From Dehalobacterium sp040766325 (GTDB lineage Bacteria; Bacillota; Dehalobacteriia; Dehalobacteriales; Dehalobacteriaceae): a stretch of DNA of 64,000 nucleotides. Positions 54,302 to 63,540 of this stretch are shown here, one piece after another. Each line of letters opens with the position of its first letter. Within the stretch, counting starts at the first letter, position 1. Below the pieces are notes generated by a model. That model searched no databases. It was given only the letters and a program-made list of their open reading frames with translations, and was not told the origin of the DNA. The DNA lies in contig JAXGQR010000003.1 in the NCBI GenBank assembly GCA_040766325.1, forward strand, positions 186,001 to 250,000, given 5' to 3'. The translations under genes and the position numbers were made by a program.

Positions 54302-55732
54302 TTACCATAACCCCAATATTTTCCAATAAGGTAATCCCAGTACCATCAGGCAAACAATACCAACGACTGCCAATAAAGCACCTACGATCCATATCATTTT
54401 ACTGTCTTCAACGTAGTCGGTCCCAAAGAGAAGGGGTCCCACAGCATTGGAGTATGGAGTCACAGCAGAACCATAGGATAAACTATACATGAGCAATAAG
54501 CCTACGACCATTAAGTTTACTTCGGCGGCTATAGCCATGGAAAAAAGCACCGGGTAGAAAGAAGCCGCAAAAGCTGCTGTAGATGCAAATAAATACCTGG
54601 GTAGAATACTTATCACTAACAATATGAGGTATATTAGAATCGGGTTCATACCGGCGAGAGGTAAGTTTTTACCCATAATATCCGCCAGCCACAAAAAGAA
54701 TCCTGCATCAGCCAATAAAGCAGCAATCCCTAAAATACCGGCATACCAAATATATGTGGTCCAGGCTTTATCATTGGTTGCCAGGGACTTCCATGGAACC
54801 ACACGGAAAAGCAGACATAAACATACAAATGCCAGGGCGACTACCGTAGAATTGATGCCCGAGATCTCAGCTGTGGCCCAGCCGATAATGGCCAGGACAA
54901 AAAACAAAGCCAAAAACTTTTCCTGTCGGGTCATAGTACCTAACTCTTTCAGACCATCTTCTGCAATTTTTTTACTCTCCGGAATCGCTTTTATTTCCGG
55001 CGGATAGACTTTGTAAACCAGCCAGGGCATGAATAAAAATGCTGCCAAACCAGGAACTAAAATTGCGATAAACCAACCAATCCAGCTGACATGAATGTCG
55101 AGAATCGATGAGGCAAATTCCATGACCACCAAGTTCGAAGCACCGGCGGTAACAAACATGGCATGGGTAGTCATACTGTTTTGAAATGATAAAAGCGTTA
55201 AATAGGAGCCAATCTTTCTGGATGTAGGTCCGGGATTGGAGCCAAGAGCTACAGCCAAACTTCTAAAAATAGGATAAACAATGCCCCCGGTTCGTGCCGT
55301 ATTGGAAGGTGTCGCCGGGCTGACCAAAAGGTCGGAGAAGGCCATTACATAGCCCACGGAAAGGGATGATCTGCCGAATTTTTTTAACAGATGATATGAA
55401 ATCCTTTTTCCCAAATTGGTATCCACAAAAGCCTGACCAATTAGATACGCAGAAAAAACCAGCCAAGCAGTTCTGTTGGAAAAACCGCTCAAGGCCATTT
55501 TATAATCTAAAAACACAACCCCCAGGGTAGTACATGCTACCAGCAAAATTACCGGTTCGGGATAGGGTTTGAAAATTACCCCCAAAATGGCACCGATATA
55601 CACTGCCAGGATATGCCAAGCCTCTACGCTTAGACCGGCAGGGGGTTCCAAAAACCACATTATCAGGGGTATGCCAACAACAATAGCGAGTCTCCACCAA
55701 AAACCTTTCGAATTTTTTTCTTCACTACTCAT
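54302..55732 (-). CDS. DASS-family dicarboxylate/tricarboxylate:sodium or antiport transporter
   Basis: The polytopic protein of about 476 residues belongs to the divalent anion:Na+ symporter family (CitT/SLC13): SPATPSNTARTGGIVYPIFR near residue 140 and SYGSAVTPYSNAVGPLLFG near residue 425 are the two substrate-loop motifs. It carries C4-dicarboxylates, citrate or related anions across the membrane. I use the ATG at 55732, preceded by GGAAGG, rather than the ATG at 55756. It lies near the tricarboxylate/C4 operon and could supply its substrate. Confidence 0.88.
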   Translation of the reverse strand: MSSEEKNSKGFWWRLAIVVGIPLIMWFLEPPAGLSVEAWHILAVYIGAILGVIFKPYPEPVILLVACTTLGVVFLDYKMALSGFSNRTAWLVFSAYLIGQAFVDTNLGKRISYHLLKKFGRSSLSVGYVMAFSDLLVSPATPSNTARTGGIVYPIFRSLAVALGSNPGPTSRKIGSYLTLLSFQNSMTTHAMFVTAGASNLVVMEFASSILDIHVSWIGWFIAILVPGLAAFLFMPWLVYKVYPPEIKAIPESKKIAEDGLKELGTMTRQEKFLALFFVLAIIGWATAEISGINSTVVALAFVCLCLLFRVVPWKSLATNDKAWTTYIWYAGILGIAALLADAGFFLWLADIMGKNLPLAGMNPILIYLILLVISILPRYLFASTAAFAASFYPVLFSMAIAAEVNLMVVGLLLMYSLSYGSAVTPYSNAVGPLLFGTDYVEDSKMIWIVGALLAVVGIVCLMVLGLPYWKILGLW

Positions 55733-55832
55733 AAAAAATACCTTCCTTTCCATCACACAATGTTCTTCCTCTTATGGTAATTTAAATCGAGAGTTTTAAA
55801 CCTGTTTTCCCTCCTTCCATAAAATAAATAAA

Positions 55833-55874
55833 CCAGCATCAGGATGAAATTCTTATGTTCATCCTGCTTGCTGG
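55833..55874 (-). terminator. Terminator in the aminotransferase-transporter gap
   Basis: AACCAGCA with TGCTGG and an inner CAGGATGAA/TTCATCCTG stem is followed on the minus strand by TTTATTTATTTT. It is 360 bases past the aminotransferase stop and just upstream of the DASS gene. The rest of 55875-56235 holds only AT-rich sequence with a 13-bp direct repeat (CAGTATTTAAATT at 56060 and 56091) and no gene. Confidence 0.75.
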
Positions 55875-56235
55875 CTTAATACCCGATCGATTCCCTTCGC
55901 TAGTTGGGGGAGATAGATAAAACAGCATTATTTATAATAGAACTTGACAACTTGCCGGTAGCATACTCCTTGTTAACCTTCATTTTAGTTCAGGCGGGAC
56001 ATATCTCGGCAAATCAAAGATTTGATGAATTCCGACTATTATTTCTATTTAATTTTTTACAGTATTTAAATTTTCTCATTATTTCTTTTGCAGTATTTAA
56101 ATTATGATTTCTTGTTATATGTTCGATATCTTGTTGCGCTTTTCCTGCTCAATTTAATTTTTTTTTATTTTTTTGCCCATTTTTTTAAAATATTTCTGAT
56201 TGATAAACTCACAACATAATCAATGGGTTATTGAT

Positions 56236-57405
56236 TTAAGCAAGGATTCCGCTTTTCTCGATGCTTTCAACCGCCCAGAGCAGATCTTCTTCATTCTGAA
56301 CAAAAGCCATGCGTACATACCCTGCTCCAGCCTCACCAAATGAACTGCCGGGAATAACCAGAACCCCTGTTTTTTGTACTAATTGCAAGGCAAATTCCTT
56401 GTCACATTTAAACCTTGGGGGAATTCTTGTCCATACATAAAAGGTAGCCGCCGGTTTTTCTATTTCCCATCCGATGGAGTTTAGTCCTTCTACCAAAATA
56501 TCTCGACGCTTTTTATAAGCAGCACGAGTTTCGGTAATACAGTCCTGGGGACCTGTCAAAGCTGCAATAGCAGCCTTTTGAAATGGTATAAACATACCTA
56601 AATCAATATTGGACTTTATCTTTTTCAGACATCCGATCACATCTTTATTGCCCAAAGCAAAACCGATCCTGGCACCGGCTAGACTATATGATTTTGATAG
56701 GGAATTAAACTCTATTCCAACATCAAATGCTCCTTCATATGATAAAAAGCTGCCGGTAACCTTGCTGTCAAAAACAAGTTCACTGTATGTGTTATCATGA
56801 AGAACAATAATGTTGTACTTTTTAGCAAATTCAATCAAATCCCGATAAAACGACGGTGAGGCTATACTGCTTGTCGGATTATTTGGATAAGAAACGATCA
56901 TCAGCTTGGCTTTTTCGGCAATTTCAATAGGAATTTCACTTAAATCAATAACACAGCCATTTTCAGGTCTCTGGGGCATAAAATGAAGCTGGGCGTCTGC
57001 AAGAAATACACCTCCCCGATAGATGGGATAGCAGGGATCAGGTACAAGAACTAATTCCTCGGGATTTACCACAGCAAGGGAAATATGAGCCAAGCCATCT
57101 TGTGAACCTAAAAGAGAAGCGATTTCAGTTTTGGGGTCCAGACAAACACCATAACGCCGTTGATACCATTCACTTACAGCTTGTAAAAGCTCATCACCAT
57201 CATTGATACCATATACGTAATTTCTTCCATCATTTGCTGCAGTCACCAGGGCATCAATAATATGAGGGGCTGGGGAAAGACTTGGTGCTCCGACACTTAG
57301 GTCAACAACTCTTTTCCCAGCTGCTAAAAATCCATTTTTAATTGCTCCCAACTCAAAGAAAATACCTTCCCCAAACCGATCCATGCGTTCTGCAAATTTC
57401 ATCAA
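56236..57405 (-). CDS. PLP-dependent class I/II aminotransferase
   Basis: The 389-residue fold-type I enzyme has the conserved Tyr/Asn region SYPNNPTSSIAS near residue 172, Asp in LHDNTYSELVF near residue 200, the PLP Lys in SLSKSYSLAGARIGF near residue 234, and the C-terminal Arg in GYVRMAF. It resembles LL-diaminopimelate and alanine-type aminotransferases. The exact amino-acid pair is unknown. It is monocistronic. Confidence 0.88.
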   Translation of the reverse strand: MMKFAERMDRFGEGIFFELGAIKNGFLAAGKRVVDLSVGAPSLSPAPHIIDALVTAANDGRNYVYGINDGDELLQAVSEWYQRRYGVCLDPKTEIASLLGSQDGLAHISLAVVNPEELVLVPDPCYPIYRGGVFLADAQLHFMPQRPENGCVIDLSEIPIEIAEKAKLMIVSYPNNPTSSIASPSFYRDLIEFAKKYNIIVLHDNTYSELVFDSKVTGSFLSYEGAFDVGIEFNSLSKSYSLAGARIGFALGNKDVIGCLKKIKSNIDLGMFIPFQKAAIAALTGPQDCITETRAAYKKRRDILVEGLNSIGWEIEKPAATFYVWTRIPPRFKCDKEFALQLVQKTGVLVIPGSSFGEAGAGYVRMAFVQNEEDLLWAVESIEKSGILA

Positions 57406-57796
57406 TAAGACACTTCCTTTTTGCTATAATCTTGCACTTTTGAAATGCACAATATTTTTTATGATTCAAATTATAAATACAAAGGTGGTAATCAATTTGA
57501 GAATTCCAGATTTATCATTATTAGGACCATTAGGACCGTGAAAAACTAAAGTTTCAACATGTCCCCTACTAGTTTTCCCCCTTGATTTTCATAAATCTGT
57601 TTTACGTGAATTTAAAATTTCCTTTTATTGATCTCAATTGCTTAAATTTTTTTTGCCGATTAATCAGCACAATTCCCTTCATAAACTAAAATATCTGACA
57701 TATTATCCATATTCTTTTATCATAAGTTATATTAATTTACACAGAATAGAAATGGTGCGTTGTAAAAATGTTAAAAACTGCGAGGGGGTTTTAGAC
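57406..57796. other. Gap before the spore protein gene, with a possible tiny ORF
   Basis: AT-rich and without a clear gene. A 14-codon frame (TTG at 57497, stop at 57541; RIPDLSLLGPLGP) follows AAAGGTGG with good spacing and contains a repeated TTAGGACC. It could be a leader peptide or chance. The promoter of the spore-protein gene, probably a forespore sigma-G type, should lie upstream of 57780 but I did not place it. Confidence 0.3.
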
Positions 57797-57976
57797 ATGG
57801 CAAGGCGGAAAGGCGTTATGTCTGAACAGCTGAAAATGGAAATCGCCAAAGAATTAGGGATTTACGATACAGTGCAAGCTGAAGGATTTGGATCCGTTCC
57901 GTCTCGACAATGCGGAAATATGGTGAAAACCGCCATAGAAATCGCAGAAAGAGCTATGACTTCCGGTATCAAATAA
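57797..57976 (+). CDS. Alpha/beta-type small acid-soluble spore protein
   Basis: The 59-residue protein has the SASP pattern: LKMEIAKELGIYDTV, then GFGSVPSRQCGNMVKTAIEI. SASPs coat spore DNA in the A-like form and protect it from UV and heat. I start at the ATG at 57797, with GAGGGGG upstream; the longer upstream frame is not conserved. The gene shows that the organism forms endospores. Expected expression is in the forespore. Confidence 0.93.
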   Translation: MARRKGVMSEQLKMEIAKELGIYDTVQAEGFGSVPSRQCGNMVKTAIEIAERAMTSGIK

Positions 57977-57991
57977 CTACAAACGCACAAA

Positions 57992-58027
57992 AAATTGGAG
58001 TCATTTCTTTGGATCTGACTCCAATTT
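57992..58027. terminator. Bidirectional terminator of the SASP and DUF362 genes
   Basis: A 12-bp perfect stem AAATTGGAGTCA/TGACTCCAATTT is followed on plus by TTATTTTAAA and on minus by TTTTGTGCG. It overlaps the last bases of the DUF362 gene. Confidence 0.85.
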
Positions 58028-59165
58028 ATTTTAAAAACTTTTTTAATAACCAAGAGCGTTTAATCTCCACCGCATGTTGAGGACAAAGTTCCTGACAACA
58101 AAAGCATCGGATACAAGCTGTTAAGTCTACCTCCGGTTTACCTTCTTTCATTTCAATGATGCCCGGGGGACAACTTTTTTGACAGACTGCACAACCGGTA
58201 CATAACTCATGATGGAAAATCGGTCGAGGCGTCAGACAACGATCCAAATAACTTGCCATCCATACAGGCACTTTTCCTCGATAAAAATGAACGTTTCTAA
58301 TGAGAGGAATCTTAAAATCAATAACCTTTAAACCGGATAAGGATGCTCCTATAATTTCAAAATCCTTCGAAAATAACTGTCTCTCTTTAGCCGCACGCAA
58401 AGTAGGTGCTTTTTCTTGATCCAATCCTATTAATGCTGCCCCCACCCAATCTACCTGATGCGGGTTAAGACCACCCACCAAAGTGTAAATGGGTCGAGGC
58501 GATCCAGAAGACGGACCGTCTCCCTCCATACCGATAATACCATCGATAATGGAAAAACGGGGATTGATTTTTTGACAAATGTCAACTAAAAGATGGCAAA
58601 ATTCTTGCTGTTCCGGCATTTTAAAATGGTATTCCGCCTTAATTAGTCCAGGAATCCCCCCAAACATATTCTTTACCGCCGCGGTAAAAACAGTCATACC
58701 ATGAGTTTTCAATTTTGCTATGCTGACCACGCCATCTGCTTCCCACATCGCACGAACCAAGGTCAGGGATTTCACCAGATAACCGTCCTCCACAGGTACT
58801 GTAACTGTTGACACATCATAATTCAATGTGCAATCAAGACGCTTTGCCACTTGAGTCATGCCCGTAGTCTGATAAACGCTTTTTAACAAAACCGGTGTAA
58901 AAGGTCCACCGGGACTGTCCCCGATAACCACTCGGCATCCTGCAGCCAGTAATTGTGCTGCCACTGCTTCCACAACAGCTGGGTGAGTCGTTACGGCTTC
59001 CTCCGGTTTCTTTTTCATTAAAAGATTAACTTTCAAGAAAATCCTTTCCCCCGGACGGAATATTCTTCTCACCCCTCCGTAAGCATCAAACATTTTTTCA
59101 ACTATCCGATTAACATCTTCTTGCTGGTATGTTTTACATTCACCTAAAAACACTTTATCCATCAT
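58026..59165 (-). CDS. DUF362 protein with C-terminal dicluster ferredoxin
   Basis: The 379-residue protein joins a DUF362 domain (VNLLMKKKPEEAVTTHPAVV, KLKTHGMTVFTAAVKNMFG near residue 155) to a C-terminal 4Fe-4S pair (CTGCAVCQKSCPPG near residue 323, CIRCFCCQELCPQHA near residue 350). The reaction of DUF362 proteins is not established; electron transfer is suggested by the clusters. It is convergent with the SASP gene and has no obvious operon partner. Confidence 0.85.
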   Translation of the reverse strand: MMDKVFLGECKTYQQEDVNRIVEKMFDAYGGVRRIFRPGERIFLKVNLLMKKKPEEAVTTHPAVVEAVAAQLLAAGCRVVIGDSPGGPFTPVLLKSVYQTTGMTQVAKRLDCTLNYDVSTVTVPVEDGYLVKSLTLVRAMWEADGVVSIAKLKTHGMTVFTAAVKNMFGGIPGLIKAEYHFKMPEQQEFCHLLVDICQKINPRFSIIDGIIGMEGDGPSSGSPRPIYTLVGGLNPHQVDWVGAALIGLDQEKAPTLRAAKERQLFSKDFEIIGASLSGLKVIDFKIPLIRNVHFYRGKVPVWMASYLDRCLTPRPIFHHELCTGCAVCQKSCPPGIIEMKEGKPEVDLTACIRCFCCQELCPQHAVEIKRSWLLKKFLK

Positions 59166-59283
59166 CTGTTTTTATTCCTTCATTTCTTTCATCATCGTTT
59201 GATTAAATGTTTTGCCGCAACATGCGCAAGGTCAATTTTCCTAACAGAGAAAAGAGCCCTGCGGACTCTTTCTGATCTTTTTA

Positions 59284-60048
59284 TCAGTAACCTCTACATT
59301 TTTTACAGCCTTTTCTTTTACGCTTCTTCACATTTTGCTGTACGTGCTGCTGAACCTTTTTATATGCTTGCTCCTCCTGCTGCGCCTGCTCTTCCTCTTC
59401 CTTCTGATAATATTTCTGCTCCTGCTGTACTTTTTTCCCCTTTTGCACTTGCTTTTCCTCTTGCTTTTGCTCCTGTTCTTGCTGCTGATGGCATTCCTTT
59501 TCTTGCAGTTCATGTTGCTTATATTGCTGCTCCTGTTGTACTTGCTGTTGCATTTCTGGCACTTGTTGGGACTCATCATCCATCATCATCAAAGGACACA
59601 TACCCGGGCAGCAATGCATTTGCATGGGCTGCATCATTTCCATCATCTGTGCCATTTGGTTCATGTGATGCATGTGATTCATCTGCATCATATGCATCAT
59701 TTCCATACAATGACTCATCATAGGACAATCCATATCCATAGTTGGCATGGTTTGCGCATAGGGCATAGGCATAGGCATAGGCATTATTTGCATCGGTGGC
59801 ATTGCAGGCATTTGCACCGGCGGCATCATGGGCAACCCAGTTGCGGGAGACGGTTTCACCTTGATCTCCTCTTCATGCTTTTGCAGTGAATCCTGAGGTG
59901 GGGCCACCGGTATGATAATCTTATTTCCCGGATATATTTTATCCGGATCTTCAATATGTTTATTGGCTTCAATTAAATTGGGCAAAGAAACACCGAACAT
60001 TTTGCCTATTTTGAATAAAGTATCTCCTGCCTTAACAACGTATTGCAT
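59284..60048 (-). CDS. LysM protein with Met/His-rich and Gln/Glu/Lys-rich low-complexity tail
   Basis: The 254-residue protein has one LysM domain at residues 1-48 (YVVKAGDTLFKIGKMFGVSL). A Met-rich segment follows at about 70-160, with repeated MP/PM pairs, many MxxM steps, and His and Cys (DCPMMSHCMEMMHMM). Next come a Gln/Glu/Lys-rich stretch at about 165-235 and a basic, Cys-containing end (KRKGCKKCRGY). LysM binds peptidoglycan or cortex, and the rest resembles spore coat or metal-binding proteins. It has no signal peptide, like SafA-type coat proteins. Copper binding by the Met/His part is an inference. It follows another LysM gene by five bases. Confidence 0.75.
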   Translation of the reverse strand: MQYVVKAGDTLFKIGKMFGVSLPNLIEANKHIEDPDKIYPGNKIIIPVAPPQDSLQKHEEEIKVKPSPATGLPMMPPVQMPAMPPMQIMPMPMPMPYAQTMPTMDMDCPMMSHCMEMMHMMQMNHMHHMNQMAQMMEMMQPMQMHCCPGMCPLMMMDDESQQVPEMQQQVQQEQQYKQHELQEKECHQQQEQEQKQEEKQVQKGKKVQQEQKYYQKEEEEQAQQEEQAYKKVQQHVQQNVKKRKRKGCKKCRGY

Positions 60049-60053
60049 ATTCT

Positions 60054-60527
60054 TTAAAAATTTGACTTTTCTCTCTCCTTCTGCGCCGGCTCCTGATAAA
60101 CAGGATGTTTGGGTGGATTTTGTTGAGTCGGCTGCACTGTAATGGGAGAAGTGTCCTTTTTTTTGGTATTTATATAGTTAATATGTACCTGTTGATTGGT
60201 GGAAGTGTTGTTTTCATAATCGTCCATATCCGGTTCCGGCAGATAAATAACATCCCCCACGTTAATCAGATTAGGGTCGGAAATCTGAGGATTGGCGTTG
60301 ATCAAATCATCCAGGCTGACACCAAACCTTTTGGCAATCAGCCACATGGTATCTCCTCTTTTTACCACATATTCATTGTTTTTTCTGGGAATCTCAATGA
60401 TTAATCCTACCTGAATATAGTCCGGATCCGCAATAATCGGGTTGGCCTCAATCAGTTCATCCAGACTGACACCAAACCTTCTGGCAATTAACCATAAGGT
60501 ATCTCCCTGTTGTACAGTATACTTCAC
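60054..60527 (-). CDS. Two-LysM protein (SafA-like)
   Basis: The 157-residue protein has two LysM domains (residues 2-47 YTVQQGDTLWLIARRFGVSL, and 53-98 YVVKRGDTMWLIAKRFGVSL), then a polar tail rich in Thr, Pro and Gln. It has no signal peptide, as in spore-coat LysM proteins. The two adjacent LysM genes probably form one unit. The role is likely in spore or cell-wall assembly, inferred from domain and context. Confidence 0.78.
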   Translation of the reverse strand: MKYTVQQGDTLWLIARRFGVSLDELIEANPIIADPDYIQVGLIIEIPRKNNEYVVKRGDTMWLIAKRFGVSLDDLINANPQISDPNLINVGDVIYLPEPDMDDYENNTSTNQQVHINYINTKKKDTSPITVQPTQQNPPKHPVYQEPAQKEREKSNF

Positions 60528-60622
60528 AGTTAAGCCCTCCTTTCATTGATATTCAGTACAATATATGCCTGAATAATTCAATGGTTACCGGAGGACAAAT
60601 TATAAGCTTGAACTATTTAATT

Positions 60623-61522
60623 TTATTTGTTTTTTTTGCTTGCACGATCAATCTCAGAAATCATTTCTTTAATTTCCTCTTTTGAAAAGCGATATTTTTC
60701 TTCGCAAAAATGACAAGTTAATTCTCCGCACCCCTGGTCATCTAAGAGAGCATAGAGTTCATCCCGACCAATACCCTTTAAAATGTGCTGTGCCCGTTCA
60801 CGAGAGCAATTACATTTAAAAGATACCGGCTGCTTTTCCAATACATGAAAATCCATGCCGTCTAAAATCCTTAATCCAATTTCTTCCGGAGTCATGTCAT
60901 TATCAATCATCTGACTTACAGGGGGGGCCGCTGCGATATTTTTTTCCAACTGGGTAATTGCCTCTTCATCAACCCCAGGCATTAACTGTACAATATATCC
61001 CCCAGCCGCCTTCACAGTATGATCAGGATTAATTAATACCCCCAGGCCTACCGCGGAAGGTGTTTGTTCCGACTCGAAAAAATAGCGGGTAAGATCTTCG
61101 GCGATTTCACCGGATACTAAAGGCACGCTGCCTGTATAAGGATCTTTCAGACCTAAATCTTTCACCACATATAAAAACCCATCTTTACCGACAGCATCAC
61201 CAACATTTAGCTTTCCCGGTCTGATGCTGGGCACATGGACATGGGGATTTTCTACATATCCTCTTACTTCGCCCCGGGCATTAGCCACAACCACAATAGC
61301 CCCCAAGGGTCCGTTGCCTAATACCCTTAAGGTGAGAATATCTTCACCCTTTAGATTCAATCCCATCATTACACCGGCGGTAAGCATACGTCCTAATGCA
61401 GCACTGGCCACGGGATAGGTATTATGACGGCGTCTCGCCTCTTCACAAAGATTCGTTGTCGTACAAACCCAAATGCGAATTCCTTCGCCTGCTCCTGTCC
61501 CTCTGATGCAATAATCTGACAT
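60623..61522 (-). CDS. hslO: Redox-regulated chaperone Hsp33
   Basis: Hsp33 is a cytoplasmic holdase activated by disulfide formation. The protein has the N-terminal core (TLRVLGNGPLGAIVVVANA, VGKDGFLYVVKDLG) and the C-terminal zinc switch with CNC near residue 237 and CHFC near residue 271, the four redox cysteines. I use the ATG at 61522, with AAAGGAGC upstream; an earlier ATG at 61549 lacks a site. About 299 residues. Confidence 0.94.
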   Translation of the reverse strand: MSDYCIRGTGAGEGIRIWVCTTTNLCEEARRRHNTYPVASAALGRMLTAGVMMGLNLKGEDILTLRVLGNGPLGAIVVVANARGEVRGYVENPHVHVPSIRPGKLNVGDAVGKDGFLYVVKDLGLKDPYTGSVPLVSGEIAEDLTRYFFESEQTPSAVGLGVLINPDHTVKAAGGYIVQLMPGVDEEAITQLEKNIAAAPPVSQMIDNDMTPEEIGLRILDGMDFHVLEKQPVSFKCNCSRERAQHILKGIGRDELYALLDDQGCGELTCHFCEEKYRFSKEEIKEMISEIDRASKKNK

Positions 61523-61565
61523 AAAACAGCTCCTTTCCTGCTTCTTCATGATCTTTATTCTGTCC

Positions 61566-62698
61566 CTAAGGTTGAAAATGAATTAATATATCTACGATTT
61601 CACTTCTGCTTCCGATACGAATAGGTGAACCCCAGGTCCCACATCCCGTGGAAACAATTACCTGTAGAGCCCTTTTTTTAAATAACCGCCATCAGTTTCG
61701 AAGATACCGCTGGTAATTAAATTAACAGGAAAAAGTTGGCCTCCGTGAGTATGACCGGACAACTGTAGGTCAACGCCCATTTGTTCAGCCTCTGTCAAAC
61801 GATCCGGCCGGTGATCTAATAAGAGCACAGGAGCATGTTTATCTACTCCGCTCATCAAATCACCGAGGGATTGGCGTGGTACACCGTAAAATCTCTCTTT
61901 GGAACGGTCATCCCGCCCGATCAAATAAAAGCTGTCCGCAATGTGCACCACCTCATCCCTCAGGACACGTGCTCCTCCCTGGCGGAAATGTTCCATCACC
62001 TGTGCTACTGCTCCATGAATATATTCATGATTGCCCAAAACAGCATATGTACCATAAAGGGGAGCTAGTTTTTTTAAAGCATCAATAAGCTTTTCTTCTG
62101 CCATGACATCTGCACTGCTGTCCACAATATCCCCAGCAAAAACTACCAAATCCGGTTCTCTTTCATTAATTATCTCCACCATTTTATTGAGTCGTTGACC
62201 ATCAACAATTTTATCTAAGTGGACATCGGAAACCAGCACCAAACGAAGTTCGGAAAGGGATCCTCCTGATTTAGCGATCGTCAGTTCATATTGCTTAACC
62301 ACCGGTTGCCAGGCAAGATAAGTTCCCACCACCTGAAGTAAGAGAATAAGGAGCATCACCCCTAAACCCATGCGAAAAGCACGTGAGATGCTCCCTTTCA
62401 TAATTAAGCTAGCCAAATCCAGAGTACCAAAAATTAACAAAGCATAGAAAAGAATTCCCAGCCAATAGGAGCCGATCCAAGTCAACATGAGATTAACATA
62501 AGTTGAAAAATATTTTTCCCCTACCTGGCGGAAAATACAAGAAAGGGACACTACCCCAAACAGAATCCAATAAATCATTCGATTAGAACCGGGAATATAA
62601 TTAAAAAAGTATTGCCAGCCGCGTAACCCCACAAAGTAGTTGATTAATCCATAACAGCCTAGTAGTATTGTCAGTAATGTAACGACACTCCATTTCAC
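61566..62698 (-). pseudogene. Membrane metallophosphoesterase, frameshift near the end
   Basis: The protein has four to five membrane segments at residues 1-130, then a calcineurin-like phosphoesterase domain with LVSDVHLDKI near residue 156, VFAGDIVDSS, LGNHEYIHG and SGHTHGGQLFP. The frame ends at 61658 after YLKKGLYR, but the next frame encodes the missing family end (LQVIVSTGCGTWGSPIRIG) to a stop at 61566. One base is missing in a seven-T run (61673-61679, plus strand). It resembles YkuE/YpbG-type enzymes. Only about 35 terminal residues are affected. Confidence 0.83.
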
Positions 62699-62749
62699 TC
62701 CTGGTTCTTACTCCTTATCTTGATCGTGATCTGAACTGGTTTCATTTAC

Positions 62750-63337
62750 TTAATTGGCAGCACCATTTTCCTGATCCAGAATTTTTACTAATTTAGCTAC
62801 ATTTTCCCCAAACCTATGTACCGTCTTCATCCCTTCCTGGTCTTCCAGGGCTTCTCCTGGATTTTTGCCAAAGACAATATTCCAATAGGTTGATCCTGGG
62901 ACAATCATATCGTTGATAAAATAGAACATGAGCATTTCTTGAATTGAAGCCGTATGCCCGCCGCGCCGTGCGACAGCTATAGGACCGCCTACCTTCCAGG
63001 ACAAATATTGATCTGTAGCCCCGGAAACCTTGCCAATACGTTGTAAGGCAGACATCATATCGCCCCGTGCCGTACCATAGTAGACAGGCGCTCCCACAAT
63101 TAAGCCTTTTGCTTCTCGGATTTTTTCGATGATTTCATTCAAGCCGTCCTCCTGGACACACTTTTTCAACTCAATGCACTTATTGCAGGCAATACAAGAT
63201 TTAATGTTCATACCGGCAAAGGAGATTATTTCTGCCGCCACTCCGTTGTCTTGAATAATCTGTGCACAGGACTGCAAAACCTGCATAGTATTACCCTTCG
63301 GACGTGGGCTGCCACATAGTAATATAACCTTATTCAT
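62750..63337 (-). CDS. Flavodoxin-fold NAD(P)H reductase with Cys motif
   Basis: The 195-residue protein belongs to the NADPH-dependent FMN reductase / iron-sulfur flavoprotein group: LCGSPRPKGNTMQVL binds FMN phosphate, CIACNKCIELKKC near residue 47 could hold a 4Fe-4S cluster, and GAPVYYGTARGDMM near residue 80 contacts the flavin. The ATG at 63337 has GAGGAGG upstream and is clearly the start; an upstream ATG is not. It may transfer electrons or reduce quinones or oxygen species. Confidence 0.87.
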   Translation of the reverse strand: MNKVILLCGSPRPKGNTMQVLQSCAQIIQDNGVAAEIISFAGMNIKSCIACNKCIELKKCVQEDGLNEIIEKIREAKGLIVGAPVYYGTARGDMMSALQRIGKVSGATDQYLSWKVGGPIAVARRGGHTASIQEMLMFYFINDMIVPGSTYWNIVFGKNPGEALEDQEGMKTVHRFGENVAKLVKILDQENGAAN

Positions 63338-63449
63338 AATTAAAACCTCCTCTATAAAATCTTTCAATCAACATGCTTATTTTAACATATATACGATTAT
63401 TTTTCCTTTCTTAAGATAATTTTCTTCACTTGTGAGTTAATAAAAAGAT

Positions 63450-63481
63450 AGAGGCTGCCTCTTAATCAGTCGGCCGCCTCT
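63450..63481 (-). terminator. Terminator after the YhcN/YlaJ gene
   Basis: AGAGGC pairs with GCCTCT and inner GCC with GGC around a loop. On the minus strand ATCTTTTT follows, 60 bases past the gene end. Confidence 0.65.
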
Positions 63482-63540
63482 TATTACGTGCAAAATCTAA
63501 AATTCTTCTTATTTTGTTGATATGATTTATGATAAGGCTT

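Noticed and set aside
59335..59889. Leu-rich long plus-strand frame opposite the LysM gene
   Set aside because: It is the antisense shadow of a Gln/Met-rich coding region and has no ribosome site.
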